Shown: in pieces, positions 50,637 to 58,989 of the stretch
Layout of the letters: the number at the start of each line of letters is the position of its first letter
How positions within the stretch are numbered: position 1 is the stretch's first letter
DNA from: JAGRKR01 sp041397725
GTDB lineage: Bacteria; Pseudomonadota; Alphaproteobacteria; Rhizobiales; Hyphomicrobiaceae
Length of the DNA stretch: 64,000 nucleotides
Assembly (NCBI GenBank): GCA_041397725.1
Contig: JAWKVZ010000001.1
Location: forward strand, 1 to 64,000
Direction of reading: 5' to 3'
The notes under the pieces: generated by a model
Told to the model about the DNA's origin: nothing
Database searches by the model: none
The model's input: the letters and a program-made list of their open reading frames with translations, nothing else
Translations under genes and position numbers: made by a program

Positions 50637-51863
50637 CTAGGCCGAGCGTTCGGTGGCGAGGCGCGCCACTGGCCGCTCGACGATGGGCCAATGGATAAGC
50701 GCGGCGAACAGACCGAGCCCGATCGAGATCCACCACATCACATCGTAGGACTTCGTCGCGTCGAACAACACACCGGCCATCCAGACCCCGAGGAACGAGC
50801 CGAGCTGATGTGATAGGAAAACGAAGCCGAACAGCATCGACAACCAATTGGTCCCGAAAAAAGTTGCGACCAGTCCACTGGTGAGCGGCACTGTCGCCAG
50901 CCAGAAGAAGCCGAGCAGAGCGCTGAGCACGATGATGGTGGGGCCGTCGACCGGCAGGAAGAGCAGGGCGAGGAAGACGAAGCAGCGCGCGAAATAGATC
51001 AGGCTCAAGCCGCGGCGCTTCTCGATGTACTTGGCGGACTGGCCCGACAGATACGTGCCGATGATGTTGGCGACGCCGACAGCCGTCAGCGCCCAGACGG
51101 CGACCCAGGCCGGCAAGCCGCGGTCGGCGACGTAGGCCGGCAGATGCACCGCGTAGAACGCGACGTGGAAGCCGCAGACGAAGAACCCGGCGATCAGCAG
51201 CCAGTAGCTCGGCAGGCGCATGGCCTCGCGGAAGGCCTCGCGCAGCGTTTGCGGCTTGACCCCGGGGACGGTGCCGGGCTTGCCGCTGATCAGCCAGGCG
51301 CACGGCAGGAGACAGGCGAGCGTGGCGACGATCGCGAGGAGGCTTTGCTGCCAGCCGAGGGTTTCCATGAGCAGGTGCGTGTAGGGAAATGCGATGAAAT
51401 TGCCGAGGCCGCTCGCCATGCCCATGGTCGCCAGCGCCTGCGTGCGCCGCTCCGGGGGCGCGGCACGTCCGATGACGCCGGTCATGATGGTCATGCCGCA
51501 GGCGCCGACGCCGACGCCGATGGCGACGCCGCTCCACAACAGGTCGCCGCCGGATCTCGCGGCGTACATCACGTAATAGCCGAGCATCATCAGGCCGATG
51601 CCCAGCGCGGTGACCCGTCCAGCCCCGTAGCGGTCGGCAATGGCGCCGAACAGGATTCCCGTCGCCCCCCAGAGCAGGTTCGCGAGGGCCATCGAGGTCG
51701 AAAAAGGCGCGAGGCCGGTGCCGAGCCCCTTGGTCACGGGCACGATGTAGAGGCCCGCGGACTGACGCAGCCCGATCGTGACGGCGATGATCAGGCCGGC
51801 GGAGAAAATGATGGCCCACAGGCGGCCAGGGGCGGGCAAGGGGGAGGCGTGCGGAGTGCTCAA
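50637..51863 (-). CDS. MFS transporter
   Basis: 408 residues, about twelve helices. AIADRYGAGRVTALG after helix 2 is the MFS motif A region, and SGQSAKYIEKRRGLS occupies the corresponding loop of the second half. Both halves of an MFS fold are complete. Substrate not inferred. The start ATG at 51863 opens MSTPHASPLPAPG before helix 1. No metabolic gene is coupled to it. Confidence 0.86.
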   Translation of the reverse strand: MSTPHASPLPAPGRLWAIIFSAGLIIAVTIGLRQSAGLYIVPVTKGLGTGLAPFSTSMALANLLWGATGILFGAIADRYGAGRVTALGIGLMMLGYYVMYAARSGGDLLWSGVAIGVGVGACGMTIMTGVIGRAAPPERRTQALATMGMASGLGNFIAFPYTHLLMETLGWQQSLLAIVATLACLLPCAWLISGKPGTVPGVKPQTLREAFREAMRLPSYWLLIAGFFVCGFHVAFYAVHLPAYVADRGLPAWVAVWALTAVGVANIIGTYLSGQSAKYIEKRRGLSLIYFARCFVFLALLFLPVDGPTIIVLSALLGFFWLATVPLTSGLVATFFGTNWLSMLFGFVFLSHQLGSFLGVWMAGVLFDATKSYDVMWWISIGLGLFAALIHWPIVERPVARLATERSA

Positions 51864-52193
51864 GGTGGGGCTCGCGATGAAGGGTGAAGGCAGACGCGCA
51901 ACACGGTCTCGACGCTATTGGCCAAGTGGCCGGCTGTCGAGCCTCATGCGCCACGTCGCAGGATCTGCGAGCTGCGCGATGGCATCCAGACGCACGCGCC
52001 GAGCCGAGCGCGATCACGCCTATCGCACAGCGCCAGCCCCGCCGCCATCTGAGCCACCACGGCGATTCCGAATGTGCCGTCAGGGATGGGGTGCGTGATG
52101 CGCCGCTTATGGCCCTGGGAACCGTGTTGTCGGGGGAGACGGCGGGGCGCGATGCGGGCATCGGTGCCCGCCGCTCGCCCCCCGCCAAGGTTT
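51864..52193. other. Intergenic region, nothing recognised
   Basis: About 330 bp between the MFS transporter and the DsrE-like gene, both on the minus strand. It would hold the MFS promoter. No hairpin, repeat or supported frame. Confidence 0.5.
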
Positions 52194-52607
52194 CTACCAG
52201 GTGAGCGTCTTGGTTCCTGCGGCGAACAGGGCCGCGCCGGTGAGTTCGGGGCTTCCGACCTTGAGGCCGTCGACGAGTGCGGCGCGTCCGACCCGATAAT
52301 GCTTCATGCACATCGGGCAGATGAGGACGGTTCCACCCTTCTTGAGGATCGCCGCGATATAGCTCTGATGCTCCTTGAATTTGCGCTTCGTCCTGTCGCC
52401 GACCCGTACGGCGCGGTCGTTGAGGAAGATGGTGATGCTGTGCCCGCGCTCCTGCTGCTTCTGCGAGAAGACGAGGGCCATGCGGGCGCGATGGGCGTCG
52501 TCGGAGGTGAGGTTGACGAACAGAGCACCGCGCTCGGCGGCCCGCGCCGGGAGGGCGGTCACGAGGATCGCGAGGCAGGCGAAGGCAACAAGTCGGAGAA
52601 GTCGCAT
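52194..52607 (-). CDS. Exported DsrE-like protein
   Basis: 137 residues. Signal peptide (MRLLRLVAFACLAILVTALP, cleavage near ARA-AE), then a DsrE-type fold: RGALFVNLTSDDAHRARMAL opens it and ILKKGGTVLICPMCMKHY contains a CPMC pair (CxxC), unusual in place and potentially metal-binding or redox-active. AAGGA precedes the ATG at 52607. Downstream, on the same strand, of the Met-rich outer-membrane protein gene, so it may share its transcript and a copper role, which is inference. Confidence 0.8.
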   Translation of the reverse strand: MRLLRLVAFACLAILVTALPARAAERGALFVNLTSDDAHRARMALVFSQKQQERGHSITIFLNDRAVRVGDRTKRKFKEHQSYIAAILKKGGTVLICPMCMKHYRVGRAALVDGLKVGSPELTGAALFAAGTKTLTW

Positions 52608-52694
52608 GGGAGTTTCCTTTCGGGGGTGTAGGCCGTCCGACCTCGACGGCCGGACGGCGAGATGTTGCCGGCGTGCACGCGGCACGCCGACGGC

Positions 52695-53843
52695 TCAGAA
52701 GCTCAGTCCACCGGTCAACTGGAATGACCACTGACGTACGAGATGGATGCCGTTGGCGCGCTCGTAGAGTGGCACGCCGAATTCCGTGCCGATCCGCGCC
52801 ATCCCGAGTCCGGGCACCTGTCCGCGCAGGTTGGCACCGACGTAGGCGTCGATGCGGTCTCCGCCGGTGTTGAGAGGATTGGCGCCGACACCCGGACCGG
52901 CGATGGTGACGTCACGCCCGTCGATGGCGTCGCGCGTGGTCGCCTCGATGCGCAACGAACCGGTGAGCGTGCGCGTCACGTCATAGGAGAGCCAGGCGGT
53001 GGCCATGTGCATGTCACCCCAGCGGTAGCCTTCGCTGTTCTCGTCCTGGAGAGCGATGCGGCCGCGGTAGGCGGCGCCGTAGCCGAGGCGACCCTGCTTG
53101 CCTGTGAAGGTCAGGGCCGGCAGCAGATCGTAGGTCCCGGTGCCGATCTGAAGCGAGTAGCCGGCACGTGCATTGCCGATGGCGCCGGTCGGCATGAGCG
53201 GCCGGATTCGCGCTGTGATGGAGCCGGTCGGCAGGCTGAGGGAGAGACCTGCATGCAACCGATGGCCATGCCCCTGCCAGAGCCGGACAGCGGCGCCGAG
53301 AGCGGTGTCACCGAACCCTTCCGTGGAGTCCGTCCGCTGACCCAGCACTGACGTCCCTGCGGGTCCCCGGAACGTGGTGACCCGCGTCGCCTTGGTGATG
53401 TAGGCGCCGGCCACGTTGACACTGAGCCAGGGCGTCAGACCGTGCGTCAGGCCGAAGCCCTGCACGTGGATGGTGGCCGAAGTCGGCACGCGCCGATACT
53501 GGACGGGCGGACGGTTCGGGTTGAAGCCGTTGAGCACGACCCACTCCGGCGAGACGTCCTTGGTGCCGGCCTTGGTCCCGTCGAGGTGGAGCCAGCGGTT
53601 CGTGAACATGGCAACGGTCTTGCCGGGGGCGGGCATGGAAGCGCCCGGTACGCCGACAGGGGGCGGTGACATCATCATCATGCCGGGCGGCATGGCGTCG
53701 CCGGCCATGGTGTGGCTGTGCTCGCCAGCACGAACCGGGAAGCTGAGAAGGACGGCTCCGAAGGAGAGAGCCGTGGCGAAGATGATAGGGCGCGATTGCG
53801 CGCGCAGGCGCAGCCCGAGCGGGCTCGGTGTTCTGAAAGACAT
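52695..53843 (-). CDS. Outer-membrane beta-barrel protein with Met/His-rich N-terminus
   Basis: 382 residues. Signal peptide ending near VRA-GE, then a short segment with HSHTMAGDAMPPGMMMM, strikingly rich in Met and His. The rest has barrel-like alternating strands (GLTHGLTPWLSVNVAGAYI, TGSLRIEATTRDAI) and ends with a C-terminal Phe. The style resembles the MetA-pathway or 'transporter' barrel group. The Met/His cluster and position next to PCu(A)C and SCO suggest copper binding. Confidence 0.8.
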   Translation of the reverse strand: MSFRTPSPLGLRLRAQSRPIIFATALSFGAVLLSFPVRAGEHSHTMAGDAMPPGMMMMSPPPVGVPGASMPAPGKTVAMFTNRWLHLDGTKAGTKDVSPEWVVLNGFNPNRPPVQYRRVPTSATIHVQGFGLTHGLTPWLSVNVAGAYITKATRVTTFRGPAGTSVLGQRTDSTEGFGDTALGAAVRLWQGHGHRLHAGLSLSLPTGSITARIRPLMPTGAIGNARAGYSLQIGTGTYDLLPALTFTGKQGRLGYGAAYRGRIALQDENSEGYRWGDMHMATAWLSYDVTRTLTGSLRIEATTRDAIDGRDVTIAGPGVGANPLNTGGDRIDAYVGANLRGQVPGLGMARIGTEFGVPLYERANGIHLVRQWSFQLTGGLSF

Positions 53844-53932
53844 GGGATTTGCTCGTCTTGTCTGGTGATCTGCACGGCACGCGCCGCCGTCGCCCCCCGG
53901 CAGGGAGCGCGATCACGCGTGCGCTGAAAGGA

Positions 53933-54307
53933 TCAGATCGCAGCTGGACGAGGTGGACCGCGGGCGAGGCGGAAGCCCGCGTAGTACTCGATCAGCGCTG
54001 CCGTGGGCTCCAGCGCGTGGACACGGAGCGCCAAGCGCGACGGCACGGGAAGGCAGGGCGGCGACGCGAGCACGGCGACTGGGGGTGCCCCACAAGGGCA
54101 GTCGTGGCCGGCGACGGTGCGGTCGGGTGCCTTGACGGGTTGGCCATCGGCATCGACGGTAATCGTGCGCATGCCCTGGCCGGTACAGATGACCACCTGG
54201 AAGGTGCCGCTGCCATCGGTGGCGGGGGCCAGCATGTAGCCGGGCGCAACGAGGGCGCGCGCCAGAAAGGCGATGGCAATGACGCAAGCTGTCAGCCGGT
54301 AGCGCAC
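53933..54307 (-). CDS. DUF2946-like exported protein, copy A
   Basis: 124 residues. Hydrophobic start (MRYRLTACVIAIAFLARALV) then GYMLAP, VVICTGQGM and CPCGAPPVAVLASPP, the pattern of the DUF2946 group commonly near copper genes. The GTG at 54307 was chosen because AGGGAG lies 9 nt upstream and the length then equals copy B exactly. It is transcribed away from copy B. The CPC motif and a further Cys could bind metal. Confidence 0.75.
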   Translation of the reverse strand: MRYRLTACVIAIAFLARALVAPGYMLAPATDGSGTFQVVICTGQGMRTITVDADGQPVKAPDRTVAGHDCPCGAPPVAVLASPPCLPVPSRLALRVHALEPTAALIEYYAGFRLARGPPRPAAI

Positions 54308-54475
54308 GACGACGGTCTCCCTCACGTAAAGCCTAGCTCATCGTCCGCAGTGTGACGAGTGGAGCGAACGTCGCAGACCTCCCGCGCGCTCCGGGTGAGC
54401 GTGGCCGCGTCAAATCGCACGTGGTGGGGAGCGCCCAACCTTTGCAGGATGAGGCGAACCGAGAGGTCGCCCCCC

Positions 54476-54850
54476 GTGAAACGGCACGCATGGCAGACAT
54501 GGCTGATCCTGATCGCGCTCGCGATCCGCTCGGTCGTGCCCGCCGGCTACATGCTGGCCGCGCCCAGCGAGCCAGGGGGGCTGCCGCAGGTCGTCATCTG
54601 CACGTCGGGCGGCATGAAGCTCGTCACGCTCGGGCCCGATGGGGCGCCACGCGAGGAGCGCTCGTCGGGTGAGGACGGGCTCTGCGCCTTCGCGCTGCCG
54701 ACAGTCGCCGTGCTCGCGGAGCCGCCGTCTCTGGTGCTGCCGGCGGTCGGCGACAGCCGCATGCAGCCGGGTGCGCAGGGGCCTGTTGGCCGCCTGATGG
54801 CGTCGCATTCCTGGCAGGCGCGCGCGCCGCCGGCGGTCCTGCACGCCTAA
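54476..54850 (+). CDS. DUF2946-like exported protein, copy B
   Basis: 124 residues, same length as copy A and similar throughout: hydrophobic N-terminus (WQTWLILIALAIRSVVP), GYMLAA, VVICTSGGM, GLCAFALPTVAVLAEPP. Copy B has only one Cys where copy A has CPC. GTG start at 54476 with GAGAGG about 9 nt upstream. It begins the plus-strand run that continues with PCu(A)C and SCO. Gene duplication followed by divergence is the simplest explanation. Confidence 0.72.
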   Translation: MKRHAWQTWLILIALAIRSVVPAGYMLAAPSEPGGLPQVVICTSGGMKLVTLGPDGAPREERSSGEDGLCAFALPTVAVLAEPPSLVLPAVGDSRMQPGAQGPVGRLMASHSWQARAPPAVLHA

Positions 54851-54957
54851 CCGACGTCTTCATCGCCGACCATATGCGCCGACGCTCGCGCGTGCCGCTG
54901 GAGGGTATGCTCCACGCCCGCGACGAGCCACGGCCCGAGATACAGGATACGTCACTC

Positions 54958-55467
54958 ATGACCAGATCACGCTCGACCCGTCGCCTCGCCTCGTTCGCCG
55001 CCGCCCTGGTGGTGACGGGCCTCGCCCTGCTTGCACCGATGCCCGCCAGCGCCCAGGAGTACAAGATCGGCCCGCTCAAGATCTCTGCACCGTGGTCCCG
55101 CGCCACGCCCGGCGGGGCGAAGGTCGCCGGCGGCTTCATGGTGATCGAGAACACCGGCAAGAGCAGCGACTTTCTCGTCGGTGGCTCGTTCGTGCGCTCC
55201 GGCCGCATCGAGATCCACGAAATGGCCGTCGTCGGCGACATCATGAGGATGCGGGAGCTGCCGCAGGGGCTCGAGATCAAGCCCGGCGCCAAGGTGACGC
55301 TGAAGCCCGGTGGCTACCACGTGATGTTCATGGAGCTGAAGGCGCCGCTCAAGGAAGGTGAGGTGGTCGAAGGGACGCTCGTCTTCAAGTCGGCGGGAAC
55401 GGTGAAGGTGAGCTACCGTGTCGGCGCCATGGGCAAGAAGCCCGGCAGTCATCACGGGAAGCACTGA
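54958..55467 (+). CDS. PCu(A)C-type periplasmic copper chaperone
   Basis: 169 residues with a signal peptide (cleavage near ASA-QE, residue 32). Copper ligands of the H(M)x10Mx21HxM type are present: His87 and Met89 (EIHEMA), Met96/Met98 and His121 with Met123 (YHVMFM). It supplies Cu(I) to the CuA/CuB sites of cytochrome oxidase together with SCO. AGGA precedes the ATG at 54958. The stop overlaps SCO by one base. Confidence 0.94.
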   Translation: MTRSRSTRRLASFAAALVVTGLALLAPMPASAQEYKIGPLKISAPWSRATPGGAKVAGGFMVIENTGKSSDFLVGGSFVRSGRIEIHEMAVVGDIMRMRELPQGLEIKPGAKVTLKPGGYHVMFMELKAPLKEGEVVEGTLVFKSAGTVKVSYRVGAMGKKPGSHHGKH

Positions 55468-56069
55468 TGGCCGTCTCGAAAGCCAGGCTGGCGGCGGTCG
55501 TGACGGCCGCCGCCGTCGTCGCCGCCGTGGCGACACTGCTCGTTCTCGGCACGGGCAACCCGCTGCGCTCGACCGCGAGCTACAAGGCGCTGGTCGGCGG
55601 GCCTTTCACGATGACCACCCAGGACGGCAAGCGGCTGAGCGAGCGCGATCTGCTCGGCAAGCCGTTCGCGGTCTTCTTCGGGTTCACGCAGTGCCCCGAC
55701 GTGTGCCCGACGACCATGCTGGAGGTGGCCAACATGATGACCCGGCTCGGGCCCGATGCGGACAAGATGCGCTTCCTGTTCGTGACGGTCGATCCCGACC
55801 GCGATACGCCGGCGCTGCTCAAGAGCTATCTGGCGAGCTTCGACAAGCGGATCATCGGCCTCGTGGGGACGGCGGCGGAGACGGAGCGGATCGTCAAGGC
55901 GTACCGGGTCTTCTACGAGAAGGTGCCGACGAAGGCCGGCTACACCATCAATCACACGGCGACGATGTTCCTGATGGACGCGCAGGGGCAGTTCGCCAAG
56001 ACGATCGCGTTCAAGGAGGACGAGAAGATCAAGCTGAGCAAGCTGAAGGCGCTTATTGCCGGGCGCTGA
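55467..56069 (+). CDS. SCO1/SenC family copper assembly protein
   Basis: 200 residues, membrane-anchored (AAVVTAAAVVAAVATLLVL) with a thioredoxin-like domain. The CxxxC is at Cys76-Cys80 (CPDVC), and the distal His163 (INHTATMF) completes the copper site. It inserts copper into the CuA centre of cytochrome c oxidase subunit II. TGATG coupling to PCu(A)C ties the two together. No coxB or ctaG gene is in the window. Confidence 0.95.
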   Translation: MAVSKARLAAVVTAAAVVAAVATLLVLGTGNPLRSTASYKALVGGPFTMTTQDGKRLSERDLLGKPFAVFFGFTQCPDVCPTTMLEVANMMTRLGPDADKMRFLFVTVDPDRDTPALLKSYLASFDKRIIGLVGTAAETERIVKAYRVFYEKVPTKAGYTINHTATMFLMDAQGQFAKTIAFKEDEKIKLSKLKALIAGR

Positions 56070-56081
56070 CGCTGCGGCGGG

Positions 56082-56519
56082 TCATCCCGTTGCGGCGTGC
56101 GAGCCATGGCCGTCCTTCGGTTGCTCGGCAAGCTCGATGACGAGGCCGCCAGTCGTCGCCGGGTCCATGAAGACGATGCGGCAGTTGCCGTGCCCGATCA
56201 TCGGCTCGGGGGTCTGGAAGCGGATGCCCTTGCCCGCCAGCTCGCGCATCGCGGCGTCGATGTCCTCGACCTCGAGGCAGATGTGGAAGAGGCCTTCGCC
56301 GCGCTCTGCGATCCACTTGTTCGTGCCGCTGTCGGGCTTCTCCGATTGCAGCAGCTCCAGATACGTCTCGCCGACCGGAAACATGGCGAGCGTCGTTGCG
56401 TGGCGCGGCAGATGCTCCTCGTACTCCATGGGGATGCCGAGCTTATTGACGAGCAGATCCTTGACGGTGTCCATGTTCTTCAGGGCGATGGCGATGTGCT
56501 CGATACGCTTGATCTTCAT
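56082..56519 (-). CDS. mce: Methylmalonyl-CoA epimerase
   Basis: 145 residues, VOC fold. Interconverts (R)- and (S)-methylmalonyl-CoA. IEHIAIALKNMD starts the first module with a metal His, ERGEGLFHICLEVEDID holds the next, and the closing MDPATTGGLVIELAEQP holds the metal Glu. GGGAGG lies upstream of the ATG at 56519. It points away from the hydantoinase pair. With meaB at 17.1 kb it indicates methylmalonyl-CoA metabolism. Confidence 0.92.
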   Translation of the reverse strand: MKIKRIEHIAIALKNMDTVKDLLVNKLGIPMEYEEHLPRHATTLAMFPVGETYLELLQSEKPDSGTNKWIAERGEGLFHICLEVEDIDAAMRELAGKGIRFQTPEPMIGHGNCRIVFMDPATTGGLVIELAEQPKDGHGSHAATG

Positions 56520-56902
56520 CGCGGTGGTCCTCCCGGGGTGGTGTTGGCGTCGGCTGTAGCACCGGCTGAAGCTAGAGTGTGATCGGCCGCGAGGGAAGCG
56601 AACCTGTCGTGCCGCTCGCCCGTCCTGTCCCTTGCCGCGGGCGTTCGGTCGCGCCCAGCCGAGACCGATCCGTTTGGCAAATGGCGGTGTGTCCCCCATT
56701 ATGTCGGTCTCACAGGGTGCGGGCGGACACCAGTCCCCGCCGCACGCAACTCACGCACGGGACACGCACGAACATCGCCGCCGCCGAGGTGTAACGCCGG
56801 TCTCTCCGGCTTGTCATGGCCGGGTCCTGCGGCTCGGCCGGCCTCGAACGACGGTGGCACGCCAGCCTCGCCCACTCCCCACTCTCAGCCGGAAGCCAAG
56901 CC
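56520..56902. other. Divergent intergenic region, nothing recognised
   Basis: About 380 bp between mce and the hydantoinase A gene, with both promoters expected. No riboswitch, palindrome or frame was convincing, although the hydantoinase frame remains open upstream to 56816. Confidence 0.5.
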
Positions 56903-58975
56903 ATGAGACTTGCCGTTGACATCGGTGGCACCTTTACGGACCTCGTCCTGGACGGAAACGGACGCCAATGGTCCACCAAGGTGCTGACGACACCCGAGGC
57001 GCCGGAACAAGGCGTACTCGATGGCGCCAGGAGCCTGCTCGCGGAGGCCGGCGTGCAGCCCGACAGCGTCAAGCTCGTCATCCACGGCACCACGCTCGCC
57101 ACCAATGCGCTGATCGAGCGCAAAGGCGCGCGCACCGCGCTGATCGCGACGGACGGCTTCCGCGATACGCTGGAGATTGCGCACGAGCACCGCTTCGAGC
57201 AGTACGACCTCTACATGGAGCGCCCGGCGCCCCTGGTCCCCCGCGAGCTCCGTCTCACGGTGAGGGAGCGGATGGCGGCGGATGGCAGCGTGCTGTTGCC
57301 GCTCGACGAGACCTCCGTCGATGCGCTCGTCGGCAAGCTCGAGGCGGCCAGCATCGAGTCCGTGGCGATCTGCTTCCTGCACAGCTACATCAACCCTGCC
57401 CACGAGCAGCGCGTGGCGGCCATTCTGAAAGCGCGCCTGCCGGGGCTGTCGATCACACTGTCCTCGCGGGTGTGTCCGGAGATCCGCGAGTACGAGCGGA
57501 CCTCGACGACGTGCGCCAATGCCTACGTGCAGCCGCTGATGGAGGGCTATCTGAAGCGGCTCGGGCAGGGCCTCGCCGCCAGCGGGCTGACCTGTCCGCT
57601 GCTGATGATGATGTCGAGCGGCGGCATCACCACCCTCGAGACAGCCATTGCCGAGCCGATCCGACTGATCGAGTCAGGCCCTGCCGGCGGCGTCATCTTC
57701 GCGCAGCGTATCGCTGCGGAGTGCGGCATCCGCCACGCGCTGTCCTTCGACATGGGCGGGACCACCGCCAAGTTGACGCTGATCGACGATCTCGTGCCGC
57801 AGAACGGCCGCACCTTCGAGGTGGCGCGTCAGTACCGCTTCCTCAAGGGCAGCGGCTTGCCCGTGCGCATTCCCGTCATCGAGATGGTCGAGATCGGCGC
57901 CGGCGGCGGCTCGATTGCGAGGCTCGACGAACTCGGCCGTATCACGGTCGGGCCGCAGAGTGCCGGCTCGATGCCGGGGCCGGCCTGCTACGCGCGCGGC
58001 GGCAGCGCGCCGACCGTCACCGATGGCGATGTCGTGCTCGACAGGATCGATCCCCGCAACTTCGCCAACGGCAAGATCCTGCTCGACGCCGGACGCGCGG
58101 CGGCGGCGATCAGGGCGGTGATCGGCGAGCCGCTCGGGCTCGAGGTGCAGGTCGCAGCCGCGGGCATCGCCGAAATCGTGGACGAGACGATGGCGAGCGC
58201 GGCGCGCGTGCACGCTGTCGAGAACGGCAAGGACGTCGCCGACCGGACGTTGATCGCCATGGGCGGCGCGGCGCCGCTGCACTGCGCGCGGCTGGCGGAA
58301 AAGCTCGGCATCGACCGGATTATCGTGCCCGTCGGCGCCGGCGTCGGCTCGGCGCACGGCTTCCTGCTGGCGCCGATCTCTTACGAGGTCGTGCGCACGC
58401 GCGTGATGCGGCTCGACGAATTCGACGCGGCGAGCGTTGCGGCGATGTTTGCGCAGATGCGCGCCGAGGCGGAGGCCGTGGTGCGGCTCGGTGCGCCCGA
58501 CGCGCCGCTTACGGAGACGCGCGAGGCCTTCATGCGCTATCGCGGGCAGGGCTACGAGATTTCCGTCAAGCTGCCACCGGAGGGGCTCGGGGCCGATGCC
58601 GACAAGGAGCTGCGGCGCCTGTTCGAGGCGCAGTATGCCAAGCTGTTTGCGCGCACCGTGCCCGATCTCGGCGTCGAAGCGCTGACCTGGTCGCTGACGC
58701 TGGCAACCCGCCAGCCCGAGGTGCGCTTCATGGACCTGCCGCCGGTCGTCGCCGCCGGTCCTCCCGTCGGGACCCGGCGCGTGTTCGATCCAGGCACGGG
58801 CGAGAGCGTCGCGGCCGGCGTCTACGACCGCGACAGGCTTCCCCGCGGAGCCCGCATCGACGGTCCCGCCGTGATCGTGGAAGCGGAGACGGCGACGCTG
58901 GTGCCGGCCCGCTTCGAGGTGCGGGTGAGCAGCGGCGGCCACTTGATCTTGCAGCGCAGCGGCAGCGGCCAATAG
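56903..58975 (+). CDS. Hydantoinase/oxoprolinase family, HyuA-like subunit
   Basis: 690 residues. The ASKHA-type ATPase phosphate motifs are DIGGTFTDLVL at residues 6-16 and FDMGGTTAKL, and IHGTTLATNALIERKG follows the N-terminal motif. Family members are ATP-dependent amidases or the beta subunit of acetone carboxylase. Substrate not determined. The ATG at 56903 (GGAAG nearby) gives MRLAVDIGG directly. Ends 14 bp before the HyuB-like gene. Confidence 0.92.
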   Translation: MRLAVDIGGTFTDLVLDGNGRQWSTKVLTTPEAPEQGVLDGARSLLAEAGVQPDSVKLVIHGTTLATNALIERKGARTALIATDGFRDTLEIAHEHRFEQYDLYMERPAPLVPRELRLTVRERMAADGSVLLPLDETSVDALVGKLEAASIESVAICFLHSYINPAHEQRVAAILKARLPGLSITLSSRVCPEIREYERTSTTCANAYVQPLMEGYLKRLGQGLAASGLTCPLLMMMSSGGITTLETAIAEPIRLIESGPAGGVIFAQRIAAECGIRHALSFDMGGTTAKLTLIDDLVPQNGRTFEVARQYRFLKGSGLPVRIPVIEMVEIGAGGGSIARLDELGRITVGPQSAGSMPGPACYARGGSAPTVTDGDVVLDRIDPRNFANGKILLDAGRAAAAIRAVIGEPLGLEVQVAAAGIAEIVDETMASAARVHAVENGKDVADRTLIAMGGAAPLHCARLAEKLGIDRIIVPVGAGVGSAHGFLLAPISYEVVRTRVMRLDEFDAASVAAMFAQMRAEAEAVVRLGAPDAPLTETREAFMRYRGQGYEISVKLPPEGLGADADKELRRLFEAQYAKLFARTVPDLGVEALTWSLTLATRQPEVRFMDLPPVVAAGPPVGTRRVFDPGTGESVAAGVYDRDRLPRGARIDGPAVIVEAETATLVPARFEVRVSSGGHLILQRSGSGQ

Positions 58976-58989
58976 GAGCGGGCAACGAC

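Noticed and set aside
56968..58989. Very long open stretch joined in frame upstream of the HyuB-like gene
   Set aside because: It opposes the real HyuA-like frame, has low-complexity Arg/Ala-rich translation, and lacks a ribosome binding site at its start. It is due to high GC content.
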